Under the pieces are notes generated by a model. It did not search any database and was not told where the DNA came from. It saw only the letters and a list, made by a program, of their open reading frames with translations. This document shows, in pieces, positions 6,636 through 15,437 of a DNA stretch of 25,358 nt. Origin of the DNA: UBA2561 sp964577275 (GTDB taxonomy: Bacteria; Bacteroidota; Bacteroidia; Cytophagales; Thermoflexibacteraceae); NCBI GenBank assembly GCA_964577275.1, contig CAZNYR010000058.1, forward strand, positions 1 to 25,358, written 5' to 3'. The stretch's first letter is position 1; each line of letters starts with the position of its first letter. The position numbers and the translations under genes were made by a program.

Positions 6636-7613
6636 ATGAAACGAATTGTCTATTTAATGCTATTTTGTCTGCCCATGATTCTGAACTCGTGTGGGTGCAG
6701 TAGCGATAAGCCTAAATTCACAAAAAATTCTGTGGATGAATTGATTAAAAAAATGGATAAACTCCAAAATTTTACGATTATTCTGCATGATATGGACGTA
6801 GAGGAAGGTACTTTTGGGGATAAATATTTTCACGTTTATAAAATTATTAAGGAAATACCCAAAAAAAATACGTCTTCCCGTGATACTGAAGCCTCTGATA
6901 TATTTCGGTTTGCCAAATTTCAGCAAAACCAAAAATTAGTCAAGGACGATGACGCTTCAACTTCGACCGCCTCAACCGAAGATGCCGCCGACCAAACGGA
7001 CGATTCGCTCCAAGTCGTTGAACCTACGGGCGAACCCGAATTTGAAATGAAGGAAGAACTGACCGAACGCACCGAAGTTTCTGAAGAATATTTTTTCAAA
7101 AATGAAAATAATATGGGCATGGAAATCGCCTCCAAAGTCGATGGAAAAGTCAAAAAAGAAGTTGCCCCAGCGGGTTTTAGCAATTATGTCGGTAACGAAA
7201 AATACGGAAAATGGCAAAACCGAAGCGATGGCTCGTCATTCTGGGAATTTTATGGGAAATACGCCATGATGAGTAGTTTATTTTACATGATGACAGGACC
7301 TACGATTTACCGAAGCCATTATATGGATTATCGCCGAAACTATCACGGCACAGGACGAGCCTACTACGGACGAGGTTCGGGCGGAGGATACGCTTACGGG
7401 ACGCGAAGCTCTTATATGCAAAAATCACGCCCTAATTTTTACAGTCGCCGTTCCTCCAAAAGTTCATGGTCAAGCAGGAGTTCAAGCTCATCCTCTTATG
7501 GTTCGAGCAGTGGTTCGAGTTCTTATGGCAAAAGTAGTAGTAGCAGCAGCAGCAGCACTTCCCGAACAGGAACAGGCAGTATGCGAAGCAGTGGCGGCGG
7601 CTACGGAAAATAA
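6636..7613 (+). CDS. Lipoprotein with acidic middle and Ser/Gly/Tyr-rich C-terminal tail
   Basis: 325 residues, function not recognised. The N terminus is a lipoprotein signal (MKRIVYLMLFCLPMILNSC), with Cys19 as the likely lipidated residue. Residues 25-75 form a predicted folded segment (KLQNFTIILHDMDVEEG). Residues 76-155 are acidic and Ser/Thr/Glu-rich. Residues 190-245 are aromatic and probably folded (WQNRSDGSSFWEFYGKYAMM, then IYRSHYMDYRRNY). Residues about 245-325 are a low-complexity tail of Ser, Gly, Tyr and Arg ending GGGYGK, encoded in part by AGT/AGC trinucleotide runs at 7533-7557. It follows the DUF4178-like gene and is closed by a strong terminator, so the two probably act together in the envelope. 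The tail could bind surfaces or be modified, but nothing in the sequence decides this. Confidence 0.7.
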   Translation: MKRIVYLMLFCLPMILNSCGCSSDKPKFTKNSVDELIKKMDKLQNFTIILHDMDVEEGTFGDKYFHVYKIIKEIPKKNTSSRDTEASDIFRFAKFQQNQKLVKDDDASTSTASTEDAADQTDDSLQVVEPTGEPEFEMKEELTERTEVSEEYFFKNENNMGMEIASKVDGKVKKEVAPAGFSNYVGNEKYGKWQNRSDGSSFWEFYGKYAMMSSLFYMMTGPTIYRSHYMDYRRNYHGTGRAYYGRGSGGGYAYGTRSSYMQKSRPNFYSRRSSKSSWSSRSSSSSSYGSSSGSSSYGKSSSSSSSSTSRTGTGSMRSSGGGYGK

Positions 7614-7644
7614 TTTTAAGACAATAACTAACTTCCTGAATAAG

Positions 7645-7680
7645 AAGAGATTATCCCGAAAAATGGATAATCTCTTTTTT
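7645..7680 (+). terminator. Terminator after the lipoprotein gene
   Basis: AAGAGATTATCC (7645-7656) pairs perfectly with GGATAATCTCTT (7665-7676), 8-nt loop, followed by a T run. It separates the DUF4178/lipoprotein unit from rsmB. Confidence 0.9.
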
Positions 7681-7702
7681 CTTATGGATTGATAACAATT
7701 TT

Positions 7703-8920
7703 ATGCAACACGAAAAAAATAGTCGGCTTCACCCCAATTTATGCCTTGCCGTACATCAGGCACTCAATGCCATTTTTTTGGACAATCACCATGCCGATAA
7801 GGTCGTACAGGAATTGCTCCAATCAAACAAAAAATGGGGAGCGCGCGACCGTCATTTTATTGCCGAAAGTATTTATGAAATTGTCCGATGGAAACGACAA
7901 CTTTTATTTTTGGTAAATTTAGAATTGATTGAAAATCAGGAAGATACACGAATTTTATTTGCCATTTGGGTAGTTCGGACGTATGGAAATTTACCTGCTT
8001 GGGAGATGTTTGAGCAAATTGATTTGGGGGATTTTCAACGCCAAGATTTACAGACTGCACCCCGCAAAATTAGGGAGTCGATTCCCGATTGGCTCGATGA
8101 ATTGGGTGCATCGCAAATTCCGAATTGGGATGCCGAAATTCAGGCACTCAACCAAACAGCGCAGGTCATTTTGAGGGTCAATACCCAAAAAACAAGCCGT
8201 GAGGAACTCCAAAAATTATTGGCAGAACAGGCTATCGAAACCGAAAGTATCGCACACATTCCGAGTGCTTTACGGCTCAAAATACGCCGAAATATCAGAA
8301 CTTCGGCACATTTTAAGGATGGACTTTTTGAGATACAAGATGCTGCTTCCCAGTTAGTTGCGCCTTTTTTGGATGTCCAACAAAATCATGTCGTGATGGA
8401 TGCCTGTGCGGGAGCAGGTGGCAAAACATTGCATCTGGCAAATCTGCTTGGCAATCAGGGCAAACTCGTGGCGATGGACATAGAAAAACCAAAGTTAATC
8501 GAATTACAGAAACGTGCCACAAGAGCCGATGCACGCCTTAAAACCCTGTGGATTAGGAACTTAGAAACGCTAAAACCTTATCAAAATACGGCTGACCGTT
8601 TGTTGTTGGATGTGCCGTGTTCGGGCTTAGGCGTTTTGCGCCGCAATCCTGATGCCAAATGGAAATTAACGCCAAAATTTTTGCAAAATGTAGTGCAAAA
8701 ACAACAACGGATTCTGACAAATTATGCTCCTTTATTGAAGGTCGGCGGCAAAATGGTATATGCCACGTGCAGTATTTTACCTGCTGAAAATCAGGAACAA
8801 ATCCAATATTTTTTGGAAAAACATCCGCATCAATACGAATTGCTTTCCGAGCAAACTGTTTCGCCTGCCCAAAGTCAATTTGATGGATTTTATATGGCGT
8901 GTTTGCTCAAAAAATCATAG
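7703..8920 (+). CDS. rsmB: rRNA cytosine-C5 methyltransferase, RsmB-like
   Basis: 405-residue SAM-dependent methyltransferase of the RsmB/NOP2/Sun family, which forms 5-methylcytosine in 16S rRNA. The N-terminal part (about 1-130) resembles the NusB-like RNA-binding domain of RsmB (ADKVVQELLQ and WGARDRHFIAESIYEIVRWKR). The catalytic domain shows the SAM-binding motif MDACAGAGGKTLHLA (about 232-246), motif IV DVPCSGLGVLRRNPDAKW with Cys306, and motif VI ATCSILPAENQEQI with the nucleophile Cys356. Length is close to E. coli RsmB (about 430). It is the first gene after a terminator, and an ABC exporter gene follows on the same strand. Target site C967 is inferred from family membership only. 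Confidence 0.92.
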   Translation: MQHEKNSRLHPNLCLAVHQALNAIFLDNHHADKVVQELLQSNKKWGARDRHFIAESIYEIVRWKRQLLFLVNLELIENQEDTRILFAIWVVRTYGNLPAWEMFEQIDLGDFQRQDLQTAPRKIRESIPDWLDELGASQIPNWDAEIQALNQTAQVILRVNTQKTSREELQKLLAEQAIETESIAHIPSALRLKIRRNIRTSAHFKDGLFEIQDAASQLVAPFLDVQQNHVVMDACAGAGGKTLHLANLLGNQGKLVAMDIEKPKLIELQKRATRADARLKTLWIRNLETLKPYQNTADRLLLDVPCSGLGVLRRNPDAKWKLTPKFLQNVVQKQQRILTNYAPLLKVGGKMVYATCSILPAENQEQIQYFLEKHPHQYELLSEQTVSPAQSQFDGFYMACLLKKS

Positions 8921-9029
8921 TTTTGGGCAATTTCAAAATCATACGAAAATATAGAATTTCTGACTTTTTGAAACCTATTTTCGGGCAGTTGGTTAATCTT
9001 AGGCAAATCAAAAACTAATCCCAAAACTT

Positions 9030-10823
9030 GTGAAAGAGTTAGCTTATCTCAATAAATATTTTTGGAAATACAAGCATTTGCTGGCTTTCGGCATTTTGTT
9101 TACGGTCATTTCGGTCTTATTTCAGATTATTCCCGCCCAATTAGTGCGGTACGCTTTCGATTCAGTTAGCGATATGATACGCATTTATCCGCTATACGAA
9201 GGCTTTGAAAATCAACAAGATAGCCTGTACGAATTATTTGCGTTTTCGGTCTTGATGTATGGCGTGCTGATTGTTTTGATGGCATTAATTCGGGGTGTAT
9301 TTTTGTTCATGGTCAGGCAAACGATTATCGTGGTGTCGCGCTATATCGAATATGATTTGAAAAATGAAATTTTCCGACAATACCAACATTTGCCGCTCAG
9401 TTTTTATCGCCGAAATAATACGGGCGACCTGATGGCACGAATCTCCGAAGACGTAAATTATGTCCGAATGTATCTGGGTCCCGTCATCATGTACGGCTTA
9501 AATATGCTGATTTCTTTCAGTTTGGTGGTTTCTTTTATGCTTACCATCAACGTAAAATTAACGATTTTTTCCTTGTTGCCTTTGCCCGTTTTATCCATTT
9601 GTATTTACTATATTAATAGCATCGTCAATCGTCAATCTACCAAAATTCAGGAAAGTTTATCGCAAATGACCACTTTCGTACAGGAGGCATTTTCGGGAAT
9701 CCGCGTGCTGAAATCGTTTGTCAGAGAAGCTGATTCGTACCAACAATTTGAGCGCAAAAGTATAGATTACAAAACCCAATCACTAAAACTGGCGTTGGTC
9801 AATGCCTTGTTTTTTCCGATGATGCTTTTATTGATTGGATTTAGTACGATTCTGACTGTTTATGTGGGGGGCATTGAGGTCATTGATGGCACAATTACGG
9901 CTGGAAATATTGCCGAATTTATTATTTATATCCATATGCTGACTTGGCCTGTGGCGGCATTGGGATGGATTTCCAGCATGACACAACGGGCGGCGGCATC
10001 CCAAAAACGCATCAACGAATTTCTGCACGAACAAAATGATATTATTTCAACCGATAATCTGAAAACCGAAATCATGGGTAAAATTACGCTCGAAAATGTC
10101 AGTTTTACCTATGCCGATTCGGGCATTCAGGCACTAAAAAATATTAATTTAACCATTCATGCGGGCGAAACCATCGCCATTTTAGGAACGACAGGTTCGG
10201 GCAAAAGTACGTTCGCCAATTTACTGTGCCGACTTTATGATACGACTTCGGGAAGAATTTTGGTCGATGAACAACCCATTCAGAAATACAATATTGATTT
10301 TTTGCGGGCGCAATTAGGCTATGTGCCACAGGACGTATTTTTGTTCTCGGATTCGATACGAAATAATATCAAATTCGGGATGCCCAATATGACCGAAGAA
10401 GACTTGATTCAAGCCAGTCAAGATGCTGATTTACAGGAGAATATCGAGCGTTTCCCCAAAGGATTTGATACCCAACTCGGCGAGCGAGGCATCACGCTTT
10501 CGGGCGGGCAAAAACAGCGCGTTTCTATCGCTCGTGCCATCGCCCGAAATCCCAAGATTATGATTTTGGATGATTGCCTCTCGGCGGTCGATACCAAAAC
10601 CGAAAATACCATTTTGAATAATCTCAAACGCATCATGCAAGACCGAACTTCGATTATTATTTCGCATCGGGTTTCTTCGGCAAAATTAGCCGACAGAATC
10701 TATGTCTTGGATGACGGCAAACTCATCGAAAAAGGAACGCATCAGGAATTAATCGCTCAAAATGGCGTATATAAAGAACTGTACGACAAGCAGTTACAGA
10801 CAGAAGTTGAAGCCGTAAACTAA
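9030..10823 (+). CDS. ABC exporter half-transporter (fused membrane and ATPase domains)
   Basis: 597 residues, starting at GTG since no in-frame ATG lies nearby at the right place. The N-terminal about 320 residues form a six-helix type-IV exporter membrane domain (first helices near 15-40 and 70-95). The ATPase domain follows: Walker A GTTGSGKST (386-394), Q-loop YVPQDVF, signature LSGGQ (490-494), Walker B IMILDD and H-loop ISHR. The residue after Walker B, normally the catalytic Glu, is Asp515 (LDDCLSAVDTKTE), as in the degenerate half of heterodimeric exporters such as BmrC. No partner half-transporter is in the window. The substrate is unknown; drug or lipid export is typical of the family. 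Confidence 0.93.
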   Translation: MKELAYLNKYFWKYKHLLAFGILFTVISVLFQIIPAQLVRYAFDSVSDMIRIYPLYEGFENQQDSLYELFAFSVLMYGVLIVLMALIRGVFLFMVRQTIIVVSRYIEYDLKNEIFRQYQHLPLSFYRRNNTGDLMARISEDVNYVRMYLGPVIMYGLNMLISFSLVVSFMLTINVKLTIFSLLPLPVLSICIYYINSIVNRQSTKIQESLSQMTTFVQEAFSGIRVLKSFVREADSYQQFERKSIDYKTQSLKLALVNALFFPMMLLLIGFSTILTVYVGGIEVIDGTITAGNIAEFIIYIHMLTWPVAALGWISSMTQRAAASQKRINEFLHEQNDIISTDNLKTEIMGKITLENVSFTYADSGIQALKNINLTIHAGETIAILGTTGSGKSTFANLLCRLYDTTSGRILVDEQPIQKYNIDFLRAQLGYVPQDVFLFSDSIRNNIKFGMPNMTEEDLIQASQDADLQENIERFPKGFDTQLGERGITLSGGQKQRVSIARAIARNPKIMILDDCLSAVDTKTENTILNNLKRIMQDRTSIIISHRVSSAKLADRIYVLDDGKLIEKGTHQELIAQNGVYKELYDKQLQTEVEAVN

Positions 10824-10877
10824 ACATAGAACGCCCTTATTTGTTGTCATGTCAGGACGCTTGATATTTTGGCATTT

Positions 10878-12965
10878 TTACAGTCCATACCGCAATCCTA
10901 TCAAGATTTCGGGCTGAATATCATCGACCTGAAACGTCTGGCGTTTAGAACCCAAATTAAAGTTTCGGGCGTTCAGAAAACAAGAAAAATTATTTTTAAG
11001 TGCATAATTCACGCTAAAATTAATTACCGTAAATGCATCAGTATTCAAATTGGTAATCCCCGAAGCACTAATATTCCCCTCAATAATGGTGCTAATTTCC
11101 TGTTTTCCAAAGTGATAAATTGTAGCGGTCAAATTCAGATTTTGTGATAATTGCCATGCCATAAAAAACGTGCCATAAAACGCAGGCGTAGCGTGATGCA
11201 ACGTATCGGTGAGTTGGGCATAATCCGCAGTAATAGGAAAATCCGAAAGCGTAGTTTTTTGGTAAGAACCTGAAAAATAGCTATTTAATTTTTTATTTTT
11301 GAAGGTTACTTTCAGGTTCGTACCGATTTGTTGGGCTTGCATTTCATAATTGTCCACTTCGTTTTGTTCTCCGACTTGGATATTTCGAAAGCCAGACAAA
11401 TCCCATATTTTTTGCCTGAACATCGTGCCGTCTAATTCGATGAATTGGTTTAATTTTTGACGAATCCCAAATTCGTTCAAATCAAGTTTTGCCAAATCCA
11501 AATTCTGATTGCCTGACAAATACGTCTGGCTGCCAAGATTTTCTTGATAAAAAAAGTTAGAAATCATAAATGCGCCTTGATTTGCCCGTCCATTTACGAG
11601 CCGTAAAAATGTGTTTTGGTGCGGTTGATACATGATAGCCACCTGATACGGAAAATAAGACCGATTAGGAATATTGTATTTTTCGGCTCGGATTGCGCCC
11701 ATAAACCGTAATTTTTTCCAATGGTATTCGCTTCGGATAAATCCCGATAAGGCATTCAGATTGCGTGGTATTCCGCCCAAAAATGGCTTGGATTGTGGCG
11801 TTATCTTTGCGATTTTGTCGTTATAAGTAGCTGATTGATAGTTAAATCCAGTTCTAATATGATAATTTTCTTTTTTGATTTCGTATTCCATAGTCGCAAA
11901 AAGTGTCTGGAATTCGTATCGCCAATTCGTTACGCCCTGCACGTTTTGCTCGCCTTGATTGTACGAAATTTGCGAGGAAAGTCCCCTATAATTTGCTCTA
12001 AAATCAAGGTAATTGGTGCGTGAAGTATTGGTCGTTAATGGCGTAATTCGGTTGTCGATATACATTTTTTGTACCCTCGAATTTTGCCAGCCTCCTTTCA
12101 GGTGCATTTGTAGCTCATTGGTGGGGGCAAAATCCAGCCACACATTTGAGCCATACCGATTGAGTGATTCTTCGGGATGCGGATAGCGGTAGTTATTGGT
12201 CAGGGCTGTGCCTTGAAACAAAAGCGAATCAACCGGAACATACTGATTCTGACGAGAAAAGTAATATTTTTTGAAGGGGCGTTGGCGGTATTGTTGGTTG
12301 AACGAAAATCCGCCAGCCCAGCGCGCCCCGATTCGACTGCTCAAATAAGCGTGCATGATTTGGGATTGGTGCGAGCCTCGTTGGATGGTAGCGCGCGCCT
12401 TTAAGGTTTGTTTGGTGCGAGGCGAAGTAATCAAATTGATGACTCCCGTAACGGCATTTGCGCCATACAGTGCCGAAGATGCGCCCCGAACGACCTCGAT
12501 TGCTTCCAAATCCGAAATATCAATCGGCAATGATTCCCAGAACGTCCCGCCCTGAAAATAATTATAGACAGGTCGCCCGTCAATCATCACCAAAATACTG
12601 GTACTTTCGACCAAAGCAAACTGCGATTTGAAGGGTTTTACGTTGTCAAGTCCCTGAATATGAATATCGTAATTACCGCTATTGGTTTCTCGGACAATCA
12701 TGCCCGTTGCCAGCCGCAGTGCTTCGGGAATGGACAAACAACCCGATTTTTCGATTTGTTCACGAGAAATTACTGAGGCAGACAAAGGCGACTCAAATAA
12801 TTTTTCGTGACGTTTGGACGCGCTCAAAATCGTAGTTTCTTGTTGAATGGGCATTGCCAAAATTTCTTCGACCGAATGTTGATACAGCTTCGTTTTGGTC
12901 GAATCAATTTGCCCAAAAACCCCGAACGAAATGAAATAAAAAAAGAGTATATGGTATTTTTTCAT
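10878..12965 (-). CDS. TonB-dependent outer-membrane receptor, second of a tandem pair
   Basis: 695 residues. A signal peptide (about 1-19, ending VFGQ) and the short pre-plug box LYQHSVEEILAMP lead into a plug domain (about 50-182: ASKRHEKLFESPLSASVIS, then VMIDGRPVY and IEVVRGASSALYGANAVTGV). The rest is a 22-strand-type beta barrel rich in alternating aromatic strands and ending in a beta-strand, GLRYGL. Such receptors import chelated metals, cofactors or other ligands using TonB energy. The ligand cannot be told, and there is no SusD partner and no carboxypeptidase-like N-terminal domain. The start lies 9 nt after the stop of the upstream receptor gene, so the two are certainly co-transcribed. 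The first 39 residues differ from the neighbour's in only two positions, although the plugs are quite different. Confidence 0.93.
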   Translation of the reverse strand: MKKYHILFFYFISFGVFGQIDSTKTKLYQHSVEEILAMPIQQETTILSASKRHEKLFESPLSASVISREQIEKSGCLSIPEALRLATGMIVRETNSGNYDIHIQGLDNVKPFKSQFALVESTSILVMIDGRPVYNYFQGGTFWESLPIDISDLEAIEVVRGASSALYGANAVTGVINLITSPRTKQTLKARATIQRGSHQSQIMHAYLSSRIGARWAGGFSFNQQYRQRPFKKYYFSRQNQYVPVDSLLFQGTALTNNYRYPHPEESLNRYGSNVWLDFAPTNELQMHLKGGWQNSRVQKMYIDNRITPLTTNTSRTNYLDFRANYRGLSSQISYNQGEQNVQGVTNWRYEFQTLFATMEYEIKKENYHIRTGFNYQSATYNDKIAKITPQSKPFLGGIPRNLNALSGFIRSEYHWKKLRFMGAIRAEKYNIPNRSYFPYQVAIMYQPHQNTFLRLVNGRANQGAFMISNFFYQENLGSQTYLSGNQNLDLAKLDLNEFGIRQKLNQFIELDGTMFRQKIWDLSGFRNIQVGEQNEVDNYEMQAQQIGTNLKVTFKNKKLNSYFSGSYQKTTLSDFPITADYAQLTDTLHHATPAFYGTFFMAWQLSQNLNLTATIYHFGKQEISTIIEGNISASGITNLNTDAFTVINFSVNYALKNNFSCFLNARNFNLGSKRQTFQVDDIQPEILIGLRYGL

Positions 12966-12970
12966 GATTT
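12849..12970 (-). repeat. Copy 1 of the 122-bp TonB-receptor 5' module
   Basis: Covers the start codon and first 39 codons of the downstream receptor. It matches 15021-15142 at 117 of 122 positions by eye. Beyond the block on the coding side, the two genes are unrelated at the nucleotide level. Confidence 0.92.
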
Positions 12971-12974
12971 TTTA

Positions 12975-15137
12975 TTAAAAATTACCTTGAAGTCCTATCC
13001 GTAGTGTGCGTCCTGCCTGCGGAACTGCCATATCTTGAGCGACCGAACCGTAATATCTGCCCACATTGCTAATTTCGGTATCGTGAAGTAAATTTTCAGC
13101 CGTGATAAAAATGCGTGTTCTCGGAATTAATTTTACCAGATTTACAGTCAAATTCAAATACGTAAACCCTTTGGCTTTCAGGTTATTATCTTCAAAAATA
13201 GGGCTTCCATATTCAGCATAAATCGCATTTACCCACCGAAGGCGTGGCGATATTTCGAGGTATTTGGCGATAGTATTGATTTGCACACCTGCCCAAATTT
13301 TGTGTGGCGAAACTCGTTGTAATTTGACCCAACTCTCGTCCTGAAGTTGGATTTGGGCATCCGTGTAGGTGTAATAAAGATAAGCGTTCAGTTTTTCGGT
13401 GCGATAATCCATCTTGAAGGTCATGCCGAAAACACGCTGCTCGCCCAAGTTTTCGTTCCGAATCCCGCCCGTAAATCCTTGTGTAACAGGATTATATACC
13501 TCCGAAGAGAAAAAACGTCGCCCAATCAAATCAAAGGCTTGGTTATAAAAAACATTTGCCTCAAGCACCCATTTTTTGTTCAGTTGATGAATAATATCCA
13601 ATTCATAACTATTGACTTGCTGGCTTCGCAAATCAAAACCCAAGTCGCTTGCCCCAGAAACCATCCGAATTGCCGAAGAATTAAACTGCTCATACTGAAA
13701 CCATATCGAAGGATTTTGAAAAGCACTTCCATAAATTAACTTGAGGGTTGTGGGTTCAAAAGGCTTGAAAATCAATGAAATACGAGGAACATAATTTGAA
13801 CCAAATAATTGAGAATTATCATAACGCAACCCACCGACCAGCGTCAAATGTTCAAAAGGCGTGTAAGAAATTTGCCCAAAAACACCTATTTTGGTTTCTC
13901 CAATCGTCAGTACTTTTCGTATCGTATCTTCGACTGTACCCTCGAACTTTTCGGCACTGCCCAATACTTCGGCATTGGCATAATGCGGAATGCTTTGGAT
14001 AAATTCGGTTTGCACGCCTGCCACCAAACTTAATTTTCTGAAATTTTGTGAATAAGTCAAAAGCCCTTTCCAACTAATGTCTTCGCCTGCATAATATTGA
14101 TTGATAATCGGGCTATTCGGGTTGCCGATTTGTGAAAAACGCACATTTTTGGTTTCAGGGTCTTGCAAATAACGAAAATGCGTCAAGTCTGCTGATAAAA
14201 TACCTCCCGTTTTGAATTGCTTTTCATAATTTAACCAATAGATATTTTGGCTCAATTTCCAAACGGATTCGGGGCGATACAAAAAATTATTGGGTAAGCT
14301 ACTATTAGAAAATCCTTCGCTAAACCCTTGTCGGAAATAACCAGCACGCCAATTTTTATATTTCGCCTCCAAAAATATGGTGTGGTCGTCAATGGGTTGT
14401 GAAATTTCTTTCGGATAAGGGGCAGGATATTGTGCTGCCATTTCGGTAAAAGCGGGAAGTTGTGGCGAAAAGCCATCCGATTGATAAAGCCGAGCAAAAG
14501 AATGTAAGGAAAACTTGTTTTTGACATTTACACGGGTTTCCATGCTGACATCAAAGCTATTGAACGTGCCGTAATTTGCCTGAATTTCATGTCGAATTTC
14601 GTTATTTTTTGGTGTTTTTTTAGAAATTAAATTAATAATTCCCGAAAAAGCATCCGAACCATAAATCAAAGAAGCCGAACCATATACAATTTCCATGCGT
14701 TCTAAAAATTTGACAGACAAAGAGTTACCCACAGATAAATGTGTTCCGCTTGGCGAATTGACTTTTCGTCCGTTTACTAAAACTAAAAATCTGTCATTGC
14801 CATTAATTCCCCGAATCGTGTAATATTCGCCGTATATTCCAGCCTGTTCGGAAACATCAATGCCATGTAAGTCTTTGAGGACATCGGACAAATCATGATA
14901 GCCTCGTTCTTGTATTTGCGCTTGCGTAATGATTTGCAAGTTTGCGGGGGCATCACTCGATTTTTGTTGCATCATGGACACTGAACTGACTTCTTGGTCA
15001 AAATAAGAAGGCGCATTTACGGGCATTGCCAAAATTTCTTCGACCGAATGTTGATACAGTTTCGTTTTGGTGGAATCAATTTGCCCAAAAACCCCGAACG
15101 AAATGAAATAAAAAAAGAGTACGTTGTATTTTTTCAT
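12975..15137 (-). CDS. TonB-dependent outer-membrane receptor, first of a tandem pair
   Basis: 720 residues with the same signal peptide and LYQHSVEEILAMP box as the downstream receptor. The plug domain (about 55-172) shows APANLQIITQAQIQERGY, the TIRGINGNDRFLVLVNGRKV segment and MEIVYGSASLIYGSDAFSG. The barrel follows and ends with the outer-membrane terminal signature GLQGNF (C-terminal Phe). The plug is closest in pattern to CirA/BtuB-like receptors; the transported ligand is unknown. It is the promoter-proximal gene of a two-receptor operon read leftward. Its upstream region (15138-15514) contains an orphan copy of its own start region and hairpin-bearing tandem repeats, so transcription or translation of this operon may be affected by that rearranged leader. 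Confidence 0.93.
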   Translation of the reverse strand: MKKYNVLFFYFISFGVFGQIDSTKTKLYQHSVEEILAMPVNAPSYFDQEVSSVSMMQQKSSDAPANLQIITQAQIQERGYHDLSDVLKDLHGIDVSEQAGIYGEYYTIRGINGNDRFLVLVNGRKVNSPSGTHLSVGNSLSVKFLERMEIVYGSASLIYGSDAFSGIINLISKKTPKNNEIRHEIQANYGTFNSFDVSMETRVNVKNKFSLHSFARLYQSDGFSPQLPAFTEMAAQYPAPYPKEISQPIDDHTIFLEAKYKNWRAGYFRQGFSEGFSNSSLPNNFLYRPESVWKLSQNIYWLNYEKQFKTGGILSADLTHFRYLQDPETKNVRFSQIGNPNSPIINQYYAGEDISWKGLLTYSQNFRKLSLVAGVQTEFIQSIPHYANAEVLGSAEKFEGTVEDTIRKVLTIGETKIGVFGQISYTPFEHLTLVGGLRYDNSQLFGSNYVPRISLIFKPFEPTTLKLIYGSAFQNPSIWFQYEQFNSSAIRMVSGASDLGFDLRSQQVNSYELDIIHQLNKKWVLEANVFYNQAFDLIGRRFFSSEVYNPVTQGFTGGIRNENLGEQRVFGMTFKMDYRTEKLNAYLYYTYTDAQIQLQDESWVKLQRVSPHKIWAGVQINTIAKYLEISPRLRWVNAIYAEYGSPIFEDNNLKAKGFTYLNLTVNLVKLIPRTRIFITAENLLHDTEISNVGRYYGSVAQDMAVPQAGRTLRIGLQGNF

Positions 15138-15142
15138 GATTT
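15021..15142 (-). repeat. Copy 2 of the 122-bp TonB-receptor 5' module
   Basis: Covers the start and first 39 codons of the upstream receptor. Partner of 12849-12970; the five mismatches are scattered, three of them in codons 5-6. Confidence 0.92.
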
Positions 15143-15262
15143 ATCCACAAGTTTATCGCTCCATTAGTTTGGATAAATCTACAAAAATTTGACCATAAAC
15201 TTGCCGATATAAATAAAACAGACCGCATTATAATCATTGAAACAAGCCCATCATTGATACCA

Positions 15263-15294
15263 TTGCTGGTGTTTAAATGCAGTAACATCAGCAA
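15263..15294. repeat. Degenerate hairpin related to the tandem-repeat hairpins
   Basis: TTGCTGGTGTT (15263-15273) pairs with AACATCAGCAA (15284-15294) apart from one G-T position. It resembles the TTGTTGGTGT stems at 15325 and 15398, and is followed by the same TTTAGAAAATAGACTTG spacer, so it looks like an older copy of the unit. Confidence 0.6.
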
Positions 15295-15437
15295 TTTAGA
15301 AAATAGACTTGTTTGCTCAGTATTTTGTTGGTGTCGCATTCGCTCAAACACCAACAAAGGTAAAAATTTAGAAAATAGACTTGTTTGCTCAGTATTTTTG
15401 TTGGTGTCGCATTCGCTCAAACACCAACAAAGGTAAA
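15293..15437. repeat. Two tandem copies of a 72-73-bp hairpin-bearing repeat
   Basis: Copies at 15293-15364 and 15365-15437 are identical apart from one extra T in the second. Each contains a perfect 10-bp inverted repeat, TTGTTGGTGT and ACACCAACAA, with a 13-nt loop CGCATTCGCTCAA. Confidence 0.92.

Noticed and set aside
7533..7557. AGT/AGC trinucleotide run as a phase-variation switch
   Set aside because: The unit is three bases, so slippage would change only the number of Ser residues and never the frame.
15293..15437. CRISPR array
   Set aside because: Only two directly abutting copies, no unique spacers and no cas genes; it is a tandem duplication.
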